Counted from the stretch's first letter, positions 45,465 to 54,139 are shown. The stretch is 62,421 bases of DNA from Arthrobacter mobilis (GCF_012395835.1 NZ_JAAZSQ010000024.1:1-62421); one strand, 5' to 3'. Program-made: numbers and translations. The notes: generated by a model from the letters alone, not told the origin.

Positions 45465-45665
45465 GGCGCAGGTCTGGCTTTTGCCGCCGTCGTTGCGTCT
45501 GTACTTGTCCTGGCGCCCTCGTAGCGGCGGCCGCACGGAAGCGGGCGTGAGGATAGTTAACCAGGTCTTATCCCTGTCACAGCTGTATCCAAGGTTGTCC
45601 GTCTAGGCTGGTTGCCTCCAGTCCCGCTTTGGGATGTGCGCGGGCAATGTGGGAAGGCGGCTCAG

Positions 45666-46952
45666 GTGACCGAAAACCTGGCTCCGGAAACCTCGAATAA
45701 CCTGCTGGGCGGCCGGTACCGGCTGGGGCCGGTGATAGGGCGCGGCGGCATGGGTGCCGTCTACCGCAGCATGGACCAGTTGCTTGACCGGGAGGTGGCG
45801 GTCAAGGTCTTCCGCCGGGACCGGGTCGACGCCGAACAGCTCCGCAGGCAGCACCAGGAGATCGCAACGCTGGCGCGGCTGAACCATCCGGGCTTGGTGG
45901 CACTCTACGACGCCGGAAGCTTGCCGCATGATGGCGGGACACTGTCCTGGCTGGTCATGGAGCTTATTCCCGGCACGGATCTTGGGCGCCATCTGGAGGC
46001 CGGGCCGCTGGACCTGGCGGCAACGGCCCGGTTGGGCGCGGAACTGGGCGATACCCTCGGTTTCATTCACCGGCGCAGCGTTGTGCACCGGGACGTGAAG
46101 CCGGGCAACATCGTCATGGCCCGCTACTTCGACGACGAAGAGCCCCGGCCGAAGCTGGCTGATTTCGGAATTGCCAGGATGCTGGACGGCCCGCAGCCGG
46201 ACGGCCCGGACGCGTCGTTGGGCACTGCCGCCTACCTCAGCCCGGAGCAGGTCAGAGGCGCAGACGTCGGGCCTCCCTCAGACGTGTACTCGCTGGGTCT
46301 GGTCCTGCTGCAATGCCTCACCGGCCAGGTGGAGTATCCGGGCCCGCCCGTGGAGTCTGCGTTGGCCAGGTTGGCATGTCCGCCCGGAATTCCTGCCGGT
46401 CTCGGGTCGCCAATGGCAGGGCTCTTGGCGGCCATGACTTCCACCGACCCTCGGCAGCGCCCGGACTGCCTCGAAGTGGCGCGCACGCTCCGGAGGATCT
46501 CCGGCCGGGATGGACCGTACACCGCCTCCGGCCGGACGGCTCCGGCAGCCTCCTCCCCGGCTGCATCCATGGCTACGGCTCGCCTCGTCGTCGCCAAGGC
46601 GCCGGGACCGGATCCCCTCCTGCCGGTCCTGCAGACCAGCCAGCTGACCAACGCCACCTTGAACTGGTCATGGCCGGTCCTCCCGGAAAGACCATTGCGG
46701 CCACCGTCGCCTGCTGGTCAGCCCACTCAGCGCGGATCCGGATCCAAGCATGCCCCGCGCAGACACCGCAACCGCCTGCTGCGGCTTGCCCTGCTGGCAT
46801 CCGTGGTCATGATTGCCGTGGCCGCGGCGCTGATTCCCGGCGCCGCCTTGATTGGTCCGGAGACGTCCCGGCCCGGAACGTCTCCCTCACCCACGGTGCC
46901 CGCGCTGCTGGATGAGCACCTGCGGCAACTGGAAGAAAGCCTTACACCATGA
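45666..46952 (+). CDS. Membrane-anchored Ser/Thr protein kinase (PknB-like)
   Basis: A 428-residue Hanks-type kinase. GRYRLGPVIGRGGMGAVYRS (P-loop), VAVKVF (Lys47), VVHRDVKPGNIVM (catalytic loop), DFGIARML and AAYLSPEQVRG are all intact, so it should be active. A Pro/Ser-rich linker leads to one transmembrane helix (about 371-397, LLASVVMIAVAAALIPG) and a short 30-residue exterior tail without PASTA repeats. GTG 45666 has GGAAGG 8 nt upstream. Its stop overlaps the ATG of the next gene by four bases, so the lipoprotein is likely its partner. Confidence 0.92.
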   Translation: MTENLAPETSNNLLGGRYRLGPVIGRGGMGAVYRSMDQLLDREVAVKVFRRDRVDAEQLRRQHQEIATLARLNHPGLVALYDAGSLPHDGGTLSWLVMELIPGTDLGRHLEAGPLDLAATARLGAELGDTLGFIHRRSVVHRDVKPGNIVMARYFDDEEPRPKLADFGIARMLDGPQPDGPDASLGTAAYLSPEQVRGADVGPPSDVYSLGLVLLQCLTGQVEYPGPPVESALARLACPPGIPAGLGSPMAGLLAAMTSTDPRQRPDCLEVARTLRRISGRDGPYTASGRTAPAASSPAASMATARLVVAKAPGPDPLLPVLQTSQLTNATLNWSWPVLPERPLRPPSPAGQPTQRGSGSKHAPRRHRNRLLRLALLASVVMIAVAAALIPGAALIGPETSRPGTSPSPTVPALLDEHLRQLEESLTP

Positions 46953-47434
46953 TCCGGCCCTCGGCCCTTGTCCGGATGCTCCTGCCCGGTATTCTCGTCA
47001 CGGTGCTGCTCGCTGGCTGCGGCCTCCAGCAAACGGAGGTCGGAGGCGCCGTCGTCACGCTGCAGGAACGTGCCCGGACCGTCAGGCAGCTGGCAACGGA
47101 GCAGAATCCTTCCGCAGCCTTGAATGAAGTCGAAGCACTGGCCAATGATCTTGCAACGGCGGCCGCCAATGGGGACCTCTCGGCGGAGCAGCACCGGCGC
47201 GCCGAGGCAGCCCTCGAAGCCGTGCGCACGGATCTGGAGTCGTTGGTCGATGAAGCAGCGACCGCGGACGGCCCCGCAACCGAGGAGCCCCTGGGCCCGA
47301 CGGAAACGTCGTCCGACGCCGGAAGCGGCGATGAGTGGACCGATGACCGGGGGTGGGACCGCGAGGATACGCAGGACGAGGACAGCTGGGACGACGAGGA
47401 CTGGCACGATGAGGATGACTGGGACGACGACTGA
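46949..47434 (+). CDS. Lipoprotein with helical middle and very acidic tail
   Basis: A 161-residue lipoprotein with lipobox VLLAGCGL (Cys about 24). The middle (about 30-105) is helical and coiled-coil-like (VVTLQERARTVRQLATEQN, LNEVEALANDLATAAANG). The last 45 residues are almost only Asp, Glu, Trp and Ser (DSWDDEDWHDEDDWDDD at the end), a likely cation-binding or disordered tail. The start overlaps the kinase stop (ATGA). It may be a sensory or substrate partner of the kinase; this is inference. Confidence 0.78.
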   Translation: MIRPSALVRMLLPGILVTVLLAGCGLQQTEVGGAVVTLQERARTVRQLATEQNPSAALNEVEALANDLATAAANGDLSAEQHRRAEAALEAVRTDLESLVDEAATADGPATEEPLGPTETSSDAGSGDEWTDDRGWDREDTQDEDSWDDEDWHDEDDWDDD

Positions 47435-47454
47435 TACTGCGCCCAGCCGTGGCA

Positions 47455-47469
47455 GCGGCCCAAGGCCGC
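47455..47469. terminator. Hairpin between convergent genes
   Basis: GCGGCC-CAA-GGCCGC lies between the lipoprotein stop (47434) and the stop of the convergent DUF4126 gene (47472). It may terminate from both sides. Confidence 0.45.
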
Positions 47470-47471
47470 GG

Positions 47472-48122
47472 TTAGAGTCCGACGTCGGCTGGCCGGCTTC
47501 TGCGCCTGGCCCTGCGGTAAACGCGCCAGAGCACCACCATCGCGACGGCGAGTACCACCAGCACCAGCACCGGCAGCATCACCGCCGCGAAGGAGAGCCC
47601 GATGCTGGCCGCGTCCTCGGCCGTACTCACCACCGGCGCCGCCGTGCCGGCGGTCGTGGCGTTGAGGACCGGCCGGACGCTCATCTTCGCCAAGTGCACC
47701 GCCAGCGCGATGCCGATCTCGATGGCCACCGGAATCCACTGATTGCTGCCAAAGAACGCATCAGGGTCCGAGACCCTCACCGTCTCCGGCGACACCCCTG
47801 AGCCGAAGACGATGCCGCCGGCGGCCGGGCTCACCACCGTCTGCAGCCAGTCATTGACGCTGTCGATTACCGGCACCTTGTCCGCCACGATCTCCAGCAC
47901 CAGCAGGGCGCCGATGATGGCCAGCACCCAGCCGTTGGACAGCCAGGCCCACTCCGGCGGCAGCTGCACCAGGGAGGTGTACCGGTCGAGCAGGCCCAGC
48001 AACAGCATCGGGATGTAGGCATTCAGCCCGGCCGCCGCCGAGAGGCCTGTGCCGGTCAGGATTTCCAGCCTGCCATCAGGATAAGTCCGCTCCCTGATCC
48101 CTGCGCTTCCCCGGCCCGCCAT
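47472..48122 (-). CDS. DUF4126 membrane protein
   Basis: A 216-residue protein with five to six hydrophobic helices. ILTGTGLSAAAGLNAYIPML is the family N-terminus, and DKVPVIDSVNDWLQTVVSPA and GGIVFGSGVS are also typical. The C-terminal helix is followed by a highly basic tail (RVYRRARRRSR). The family has no established function. The ATG at 48122 is the first in frame. Confidence 0.85.
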   Translation of the reverse strand: MAGRGSAGIRERTYPDGRLEILTGTGLSAAAGLNAYIPMLLLGLLDRYTSLVQLPPEWAWLSNGWVLAIIGALLVLEIVADKVPVIDSVNDWLQTVVSPAAGGIVFGSGVSPETVRVSDPDAFFGSNQWIPVAIEIGIALAVHLAKMSVRPVLNATTAGTAAPVVSTAEDAASIGLSFAAVMLPVLVLVVLAVAMVVLWRVYRRARRRSRPADVGL

Positions 48123-48150
48123 TTCTCAGCAGCTATCGGCCCGTTTAATG

Positions 48151-48182
48151 GCCTGAGGCCCCGGAATTCCGTGGCCTCAGGC
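48151..48182 (-). terminator. Terminator of the queuosine-precursor transporter gene
   Basis: GCCTGAGGCC and GGCCTCAGGC form a perfect 10-bp stem with a 12-base loop, 29 bases beyond the stop of the minus-strand gene. It is flanked by an A-tract on one side. Confidence 0.6.
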
Positions 48183-48210
48183 GTAGAAAATGCTGAAAAG
48201 CGGCGGGCGG

Positions 48211-48906
48211 CTAGCTGGCAATCTGGCCGTAGGACGGCTCGCGCCGCTTCACCCAGCCGATCACCGCCGTCGTCACCGGGACGAAGAGGAATTCCACCAG
48301 CGTCTTGTACACGAAGCCGACGACGACGTAATTGACGAACATGCCGAAGCCGGCGATCCCGATGACCGGGGCCGCGATGGAGCAGAAGATCAGCGTGTCC
48401 GCGAACTCGCCCACGCCGGAGGAGCCCATCAGGCGGGCCCACAGCTTCGGCTCGCCGAAGCGCTGCTTCATCTTCACCAGCACCCAGGAGTTGATGGTCT
48501 GCCCGGCCAGGAAGCCGAGCAGGCTGGCCAGCACAATCAGCGGCACCGGCCCCAGCGCGTTCTCCAGCGCCGCCTGCTTGGCCAGCCCGTACTCGTCGCC
48601 AAAGCCGGGCAGCGCAATGATGACCCAGTAGCACAGCGAGGCAAAGACCGAGAGCGCAAAGGTGGTGATGATGGCCTTGCGGGCCACCTTGAAGCCGTAC
48701 ACCTCGCTGATCACGTCGCCCAGGATGTAGGCCAGCGGGAAGAGGAAGAAGCCGCCGTCGGTGACGACCGGGCCCAGCAGCACACCCTTGGAGGCGCCGA
48801 TGTTGGACAGGATCAGCACCACCGCCATTCCGGCGAGCATGATGCCGAAGTAGGGGCTGCCGGTCGAGGCGAATCTGGCGCGTCGGGGGGTCTGCAGTTG
48901 AGTCAT
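48211..48906 (-). CDS. yhhQ: Queuosine precursor transporter (YhhQ/VUT family)
   Basis: A 231-residue integral membrane protein of the COG1738 family, which imports queuine/preQ1/preQ0-type bases. LILSNIGASKGVLLGPVVTD, FFLFPLAYILGDVISEVYGF (family signature), AGQTINSWVLVKMKQRFGEP and SSGVGEFADTLIFCSIA are present. It supports the Tgt found 7 kb away. ATG 48906 has AGGTGG about 9 nt upstream. I looked for a preQ1 riboswitch upstream and saw none. Confidence 0.92.
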   Translation of the reverse strand: MTQLQTPRRARFASTGSPYFGIMLAGMAVVLILSNIGASKGVLLGPVVTDGGFFLFPLAYILGDVISEVYGFKVARKAIITTFALSVFASLCYWVIIALPGFGDEYGLAKQAALENALGPVPLIVLASLLGFLAGQTINSWVLVKMKQRFGEPKLWARLMGSSGVGEFADTLIFCSIAAPVIGIAGFGMFVNYVVVGFVYKTLVEFLFVPVTTAVIGWVKRREPSYGQIAS

Positions 48907-49035
48907 CTGATGGTCCACCTGTTTCTCGTGGTTCGCGGAACGCCCGCCTGCCACCCGGGCCGCCGCCCATTCTCCCACGCCCGGAACCCCAGGTGCACTG
49001 CGGACCGGACCGGAGGCGTTCGGTACAGTGCTGTG

Positions 49036-49602
49036 ATGGAAGCCGGACCGTTCCGAGGAGGCATGATGGCAACCGCACCACCGGTTCCCGGGCCCTGCCC
49101 GGACGGCGACGGCGGAACCGGTCCGGACAGCGGACCTGACGACGACGGCTTCGGCTTCGGGGAGTTCGACGACTTCGAGGACCACAACCCGCGCCACCGG
49201 GTGCTTTTCGGGCCCGGCGCCTTCGTCGTCGGCTTCCTGACCAGCGTGGCAGCCTTTTCCATCGGCGTCCTCGCCATCTCGCTGGCCGGCCACCCGCTCG
49301 GCGGGCTGCACGTGAGCAGCACTGTCTTCATGGCCCTGGTCGTCTTCTTCTACGCCGCCGCCATCGGGCTGGTCATCGGCGCCCCGCTGGCCTTTGCGCT
49401 CGGCATGCTGCTGCGGCCGGTGCGCGCCCAGTGGCTGCACGTGCTCGCCTTCTTCGTAGTGGTCGGGCTGGCCGCCTGGCTGACCTTCCGCACCCTCTAC
49501 GGCGGGGACCCGCTGGAGACGCTCTGGTTCGGCGCCATGGTCGGTCTGTGTGCGGCCATCGGCCGGGCCGCGGTCTGGAAGATGGTGACCGTCCGGGGCT
49601 GA
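49036..49602 (+). CDS. Four-helix membrane protein, unknown function
   Basis: A protein of 188 residues with an acidic cytoplasmic N-terminus (GPDDDGFGFGEFDDFEDHNP) and four hydrophobic helices (FVVGFLTSVAAFSIGVLAIS, FMALVVFFYAAAIGLVIGAP, LHVLAFFVVVGLAAWLTF and a final one). Two starts are plausible: ATG 49036, 6 nt after TACAGT (49024-49029) and so leaderless, or ATG 49066 (178 residues) just after AGGAGG. No family recognised. Confidence 0.7.
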   Translation: MEAGPFRGGMMATAPPVPGPCPDGDGGTGPDSGPDDDGFGFGEFDDFEDHNPRHRVLFGPGAFVVGFLTSVAAFSIGVLAISLAGHPLGGLHVSSTVFMALVVFFYAAAIGLVIGAPLAFALGMLLRPVRAQWLHVLAFFVVVGLAAWLTFRTLYGGDPLETLWFGAMVGLCAAIGRAAVWKMVTVRG

Positions 49603-49644
49603 CGGCGCCCCGGGACCTGCCCTGCCTCGCAGTAGAATTCTGAT

Positions 49645-50442
49645 ATGCAGAATCCGCCCCTGCACAAGAAGCCCCGCTATCCCATCGAGGCGGTGGACAA
49701 TGCGCTGCGCCTGCTGCAGTTGCTCCGGGACGGCGGCAGCCTCCGGCTCAAGGACGCCGCGGCGGAACTCGGGGTGGCGCCCTCCACTGCCCACCGGCTG
49801 CTGGCCATGCTGGTGTACCGGGGTTTTGCAGTCCAGGACGAATCGAAAAACTATGTTCCCGGCGCGGCCCTGGGCGAGGGCCCGGCCCGCCTGGGCTGGG
49901 CCCCGCTGCTGCGCAGGGTTGCCCAGCCGCACCTGGAACTCCTTTCCGCGCGCGTCAACGAGACCGTCAATCTCATGGTCAGGGTGGGTACCAAGGTCAG
50001 GTTCCTCAGCACCATCGAAGGCACCCGCACCTTGCGCGTGGGTGACAGGCAGGGCAGCATCATGCCTGCGAACAAGGCCTCGGGCGGCAAGGCGATACTC
50101 GCCGAACTCGATCCCGGGATGGTCAGGAAGCTGTTCGGCAGCAGCAGCGCGGAAATCAGCGGAGACACGATCGCCGAGGACGACTATCCGGCCTTCGCCC
50201 GTGAGCTGGAACTTATTCGCCGGAACGGCTTTGCCGCCAATTTCGAAGGGACCGAGGAAGGTATCAGCGCCCTGGGCATGACGCTGCACAACGGAAACGG
50301 CCAAGTGGTCGCGGCCTTCAGCGTGGCGACGCCGGTTGCGAGGTTCCGCCCGCTCTTCGACGCAGGCCTGGTGCAGACCATGCGTGAAACCAGGCGCCAA
50401 CTGGAAATCGACCTGGCAGCCAACCCGGCCGAGCCGGACTGA
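49645..50442 (+). CDS. IclR-family transcriptional regulator
   Basis: A 265-residue regulator: winged HTH at about 10-75 (LRLKDAAAELGVAPSTAHRL with LLAMLVYRGFAVQDESK) and the IclR effector domain behind it (SASGGKAILAEL-like NKASGGKAILAELDPGM). It lies directly upstream of a flavin monooxygenase gene on the same strand, with an inverted repeat between, so it probably controls that gene in response to an aromatic compound. TAGAAT (49633-49638) lies 6 nt before the ATG, so the mRNA is likely leaderless. Confidence 0.88.
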   Translation: MQNPPLHKKPRYPIEAVDNALRLLQLLRDGGSLRLKDAAAELGVAPSTAHRLLAMLVYRGFAVQDESKNYVPGAALGEGPARLGWAPLLRRVAQPHLELLSARVNETVNLMVRVGTKVRFLSTIEGTRTLRVGDRQGSIMPANKASGGKAILAELDPGMVRKLFGSSSAEISGDTIAEDDYPAFARELELIRRNGFAANFEGTEEGISALGMTLHNGNGQVVAAFSVATPVARFRPLFDAGLVQTMRETRRQLEIDLAANPAEPD

Positions 50443-50457
50443 CTGCGCGAGGGCCGA

Positions 50458-50476
50458 TTTTCTGCAGCACAGAAAA
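50458..50476. promoter_or_regulatory. TTTTCTG/CAGAAAA inverted repeat, candidate IclR operator
   Basis: TTTTCTG-CAGCA-CAGAAAA, 7-bp arms with a 5-base spacer, lies between the IclR gene and the monooxygenase gene and about 30 bases before a TAGGCT -10-like hexamer (50503-50508). The A/T-rich repeat stands out in this GC-rich DNA. Confidence 0.55.
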
Positions 50477-50540
50477 CGCTGTCGGTGTCCGGGCTGCATT
50501 GGCTAGGCTCCAGCCAGTATCTTCCCTGCAAAGGAGCACC

Positions 50541-52469
50541 ATGCAGTTCTATTTGAATGGCTACCGTCCCGGAGATCCGGAACTGCAGCCTGCAGCACCG
50601 GGGCGGGAGCAGTCCGGCCGGCTGCCGGAAACCGTGGACGTGCTGATCGCCGGCTCCGGTCCGGCCGGCCTGGTGCTGGCGGCGCAGCTGGCCCAGTTCC
50701 CGGGCATCACCACCCGGGTCGTCGAGCGCCGCGAGGGCCCGCTTCAGCTGGGGCAGGCCGACGGCGTGGCCTGCCGGACAGTGGAGATGTTCGGCGCGTT
50801 CGGGCTGGCCGAAAAGCTGGTCCGCGAGGCCTATTGGGTCAACGAGACCTCCTTCTGGGGCCCGGCGGAATCCGACCGCTCCAGGATCGTGCGCACCGGG
50901 CGGGTGCAGGACGTCGAGGACGGGCTCTCGGAGTACCCGCACGTGATCGTCAACCAGGCGCGCATGCAGGAGTACCTGCTCGGGCACATGCGCAAGTCCC
51001 CCACCCGGCTGGAACCGGACTACGGGCTCGAAGTGACCGGGGTCGACGTCGCCTCCTCCGGGGACTACCCGGTGGCGGTCACCCTGCGCCGCACGGCGGA
51101 CGGCGGCGGCATGGACGATGGCGGCCCGGAGGAGACTGTGCGTGCCAGGTACGTCGTGGGGTGCGACGGCGCCCGCTCCGCGGTGCGCCGGTCCGTGGGC
51201 ATCGAACTGCGCGGGGACGCGCGCAACCATGCCTGGGGTGTCATGGACGTGCTGGCCGTGACCGACTTCCCGGACATCCGCCTGAAGTCCGCGATCCAGT
51301 CCGGCTCCGGCGGGTCCGTCCTGATCATCCCGCGCGAAGGCGGCTACCTGGTCCGGCTGTATGTCGACCTGGGCGACCTGGACCCGGCGGACCGCGAGGC
51401 CCGCAGGCGGTTCACTCAGGAGTCGATCGTCGAGGCCGCTCAGCGGATCCTGCACCCCTATACGCTGCAGGTCAAGGACATCGCCTGGTGGTCGGTGTAC
51501 GAGGTGGGCCAGCGGATCGCCGACCGGTTCGACGACGTCCTGCCCGCAGAGCGCGGGAAGCGCGTCCCGCGGGTCTTTATTGCCGGGGACGCCTGCCACA
51601 CGCACAGCGCCAAGGCCGGGCAGGGCATGAACGTCTCGATGCAGGACGGCTTCAACCTGGGCTGGAAGCTCGCCGCCGTGCTCGAGGGCCGCAGCCCCGC
51701 CTCCCTGCTGGATACCTACTCGGCGGAGCGCCGCGCCATCGCCCAGGAGCTGATCGACTTCGACCTGCGCTGGTCCACCGCCATGGCCGCGAAGCCGAAG
51801 GATCCGGCGCATCCGGAGGCCGGCGGCATGGATGCCGAGGAGCGGCAAAGGCTCTTCACCGAAGGCGGCCGGTTTACCGCCGGGTTCGCCACCGACTACC
51901 CGCCGAACATGATCACCGGGCCGGACACCTGGGAGCACCTGGCCAAGGGGTACCCGGTCGGGGAACGGTTCCATTCGGCCCCGGTGATCCGCCTGGCCGA
52001 CGCCAAGCCTTTGCAGCTCGGGCACGTGGCGGAGGCAGATGGGCGCTGGCGGATCTACGCGTTCGCGGACGCGGCCGGGCCCGCCGACCCGGACTCCCGC
52101 CTGGCGGCGCTGTGCCGGTTCCTGGCCGAGGCCAAAGATTCCCCGGTGCGCCGCTTCACCCCCGCCGGGGCGGACCCGGACGCCGTGTTCGACGTCCGCG
52201 CCGTCTTCCAGCAGGGCCACCGGGACTTCTCCGTGGCGGACCTGCCGCCGTTCCTGCTCCCGCGCAAGGGCCGGTTCGGACTGGTCGACTACGAGAAGGC
52301 CTTCACCCCCGATCTGAAGTCCGGACAGGACATCTTCGAGATGCGCGGCATCGACCGGGAACAGGGCGCGATCGTCGTGGTCCGGCCCGACCAGTACGTC
52401 GCGCACGTGCTGCCGCTTCACGCCCACCAGAAACTGGCCGGTTTCTTCGCCGGCATCATGACCGGCTAA
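50541..52469 (+). CDS. FAD-dependent aromatic monooxygenase (phenol hydroxylase type)
   Basis: A 642-residue class A flavoprotein hydroxylase of the phenol 2-monooxygenase/3-hydroxybenzoate 4-hydroxylase (MobA) group. The FAD motif VDVLIAGSGPAGLVLAAQLA, the YVVGCDGARSAVRRS motif and RVFIAGDACHTHSAKAGQGM are present, followed by a C-terminal thioredoxin-fold domain (about 450-642) typical of this long form. It hydroxylates a phenolic substrate with NAD(P)H and O2. ATG 50541 has AAAGGAG 5-6 nt upstream. Regulation by the adjacent IclR protein is likely; no ring-cleavage dioxygenase is nearby. Confidence 0.9.
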   Translation: MQFYLNGYRPGDPELQPAAPGREQSGRLPETVDVLIAGSGPAGLVLAAQLAQFPGITTRVVERREGPLQLGQADGVACRTVEMFGAFGLAEKLVREAYWVNETSFWGPAESDRSRIVRTGRVQDVEDGLSEYPHVIVNQARMQEYLLGHMRKSPTRLEPDYGLEVTGVDVASSGDYPVAVTLRRTADGGGMDDGGPEETVRARYVVGCDGARSAVRRSVGIELRGDARNHAWGVMDVLAVTDFPDIRLKSAIQSGSGGSVLIIPREGGYLVRLYVDLGDLDPADREARRRFTQESIVEAAQRILHPYTLQVKDIAWWSVYEVGQRIADRFDDVLPAERGKRVPRVFIAGDACHTHSAKAGQGMNVSMQDGFNLGWKLAAVLEGRSPASLLDTYSAERRAIAQELIDFDLRWSTAMAAKPKDPAHPEAGGMDAEERQRLFTEGGRFTAGFATDYPPNMITGPDTWEHLAKGYPVGERFHSAPVIRLADAKPLQLGHVAEADGRWRIYAFADAAGPADPDSRLAALCRFLAEAKDSPVRRFTPAGADPDAVFDVRAVFQQGHRDFSVADLPPFLLPRKGRFGLVDYEKAFTPDLKSGQDIFEMRGIDREQGAIVVVRPDQYVAHVLPLHAHQKLAGFFAGIMTG

Positions 52470-52498
52470 GGCCCCGGCCTCCCTGCGGCAGTAGAAAA

Positions 52499-52534
52499 GG
52501 AAGCCGGCCCTCCCCTGCGGGAGGGCCGGCTTCC
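52499..52534 (+). terminator. Strong terminator after the monooxygenase
   Basis: GGAAGCCGGCCCTCCC and GGGAGGGCCGGCTTCC form a perfect 16-bp stem around CTGC. Confidence 0.8.
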
Positions 52535-52687
52535 TTCCTGTGGTGCGGACGGGAACGGCAGACCCTAGCGGTCCCCGTGTTCGTTCAGGCGGCCCCCGAA
52601 CGGTGCACAGACGACGAGGCCCAGGATGCCGCTCCAGGAAGGCTCCAGGCCGGAAGGCCCCGGAGCCGGCCCGCTAGCATTAACCCC

Positions 52688-53503
52688 ATGTCTGTTTTGA
52701 CCACTCCCCCGATCACCCTGGCCATCGCCGGCTCGGAAGCCACCGGCGGCGCCGGCGCCCAGGCCGACCTGAAGACCTTCCAGCAGCTGGGCACCTACGG
52801 CATCACCGCCCTGACCTGCATCGTTTCCTTCGACCCGAAGGACAGCTGGAACCACCGCTTTGTCCCGGTGGACGCGCAGGTCATCGCGGACCAGCTCGAG
52901 GCCGTGCAGACCTGCTACGCCGGCAGCCTGGACACGGTCAAGCTGGGCATGATGGGCTCCCCCGCCACCATCGACACGGTTGCCGCCGCCTTGAAGTCCC
53001 AGGAGTGGAAGCACATCGTGCTGGACCCGGTGCTGATCTGCAAGGGCCAGGAGCCCGGCCATGCCCTGGACACCGACGAGGCGCTCAAGGCGAACCTGCT
53101 GCCGCTGGCCACCTTCGTCACGCCCAACCACTTTGAGGCCGAGTCGCTGGCCGGCATGGCCATCACCTCCGTGGAGGACCTGAAGGAAGCCGCCCGGCGG
53201 ATCCACGAGGCCTCCGGAGCCGCGGTGCTGGCCAAGGGCGGCGTCCGGCTCGACGGTCCGGACGCCGTCGACGTCTATTTCGACGGCGCGACCCTGGAGG
53301 TGCTCAGCACACCGAAGGTGGGCGAGGTGGCCGTCAGCGGCGCCGGCTGCACGCTGGCCGCCGCCATCACCGCCGAACTGGCCAAGGGCGCGGGCCCGCT
53401 GGAGGCAGCCAGGACCGCCAAGGCGTTCGTGACCGAGGGTATCAAGGCCCGGGTCTCCTCGAACGCCCCGTTCGACGCGCTCTGGCAGGGCGGGGCGAAC
53501 TAG
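52688..53503 (+). CDS. pdxK: Pyridoxine/pyridoxal kinase (ThiD-like PdxK)
   Basis: A 271-residue ribokinase-fold kinase of the ThiD/PdxK group that phosphorylates pyridoxal/pyridoxine (or hydroxymethylpyrimidine). LAIAGSEATGGAGAQADLKT, GTYGITALTCIVSFDPKD with the SWNHRFVP segment typical of PdxK rather than ThiD, LVTPNHFEAE-like FVTPNHFEAESLAG, and VAVSGAGCTLAAAITAEL with GAGC anion hole are present. TAGCAT (52675-52680) lies 7 nt before the ATG, so the mRNA may be leaderless. Confidence 0.85.
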   Translation: MSVLTTPPITLAIAGSEATGGAGAQADLKTFQQLGTYGITALTCIVSFDPKDSWNHRFVPVDAQVIADQLEAVQTCYAGSLDTVKLGMMGSPATIDTVAAALKSQEWKHIVLDPVLICKGQEPGHALDTDEALKANLLPLATFVTPNHFEAESLAGMAITSVEDLKEAARRIHEASGAAVLAKGGVRLDGPDAVDVYFDGATLEVLSTPKVGEVAVSGAGCTLAAAITAELAKGAGPLEAARTAKAFVTEGIKARVSSNAPFDALWQGGAN

Positions 53504-53521
53504 GACCAAAGCCCCGGCGGA

Positions 53522-53568
53522 CAGCGGCCGGCGGCGGCACCCGCTTCGGGTACCGCCGCCGGCCGCTG
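53522..53568 (+). terminator. Very long terminator hairpin after pdxK
   Basis: A 22-bp stem (CAGCGGCCGGCGG... on the left, ...CCGCCGGCCGCTG on the right) with only one G-U pair and a CTT loop. It lies between pdxK and a convergent gene. Confidence 0.8.
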
Positions 53569-53628
53569 CTGTTGCCGAGAGCCTCGAGACCGGCCGTCCT
53601 GGCCGACGGCCCCGACGCCGTGCCGCCG

Positions 53629-54126
53629 TCAGGAGTCCGGGGATCCGGCGAGGATCGCGTCGATCTGACCCACCGCCTCCCTCAGGCCCTCCTCCATGCC
53701 CATGGCGAGCATCTTTTCCAGCTGCTCCGCGCTTTCGAAGGTCGACTCGATGGTCATCCGGGTGCGCCCGCCGACATCCTCCAGTGTCACCACCGCATGG
53801 GTGGCCCCCATCGCGGCCACCGGATCGCCGTTGTCATCGGCAAACCCGTCGTCGAACTCGAGGCGGTGCGGCGCCTCGACGGCGGTGATCCGCCACCAGC
53901 CGCGGCTCTTCTCCCCCTCGGGCCCGGTCATGTAGTAGCTGGCCCCTCCCCCGGGCACGAAGTCGTGCCGCTCGAAGGTCGCCGGCCAGCTCGGCGGGCC
54001 CCACCAGCGCTCAAGCTGGCGCGGGTCCTCCCAAATCCGCCAGACCCGCTCCACGCCGGCGTCAAACTCGGCGACGATGGTGTGGGTCAACGCCTCGGCA
54101 TTCTTTTGCGAACTGATCACCGTCAT
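53629..54126 (-). CDS. AHSA1/SRPBCC protein paired with an ArsR regulator
   Basis: A 165-residue START-like protein of the AHSA1 group: VAEFDAGVERVWRIWEDPRQ, LERWWGPPSWPATF, and FESAEQLEKMLAMGMEEGLR at the C-terminus. Its ATG (54126) follows GGAAGG and lies 13 nt after the ArsR stop. This ArsR-SRPBCC arrangement is widespread in actinobacteria; the ligand is usually unknown. Confidence 0.88.
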   Translation of the reverse strand: MTVISSQKNAEALTHTIVAEFDAGVERVWRIWEDPRQLERWWGPPSWPATFERHDFVPGGGASYYMTGPEGEKSRGWWRITAVEAPHRLEFDDGFADDNGDPVAAMGATHAVVTLEDVGGRTRMTIESTFESAEQLEKMLAMGMEEGLREAVGQIDAILAGSPDS

Positions 54127-54139
54127 GGCAGCTTCCTTC

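Noticed and set aside
48907-49035. preQ1 riboswitch before the queuosine-precursor transporter
   Set aside because: Looked for the preQ1-I pattern with an A-rich tail and for type II features; neither is present.
48907-50499. N-terminal extension of the queuosine-precursor transporter by more than 500 codons
   Set aside because: The extension is antisense to the membrane protein and IclR genes; the transporter family starts at the ATG chosen at 48906.
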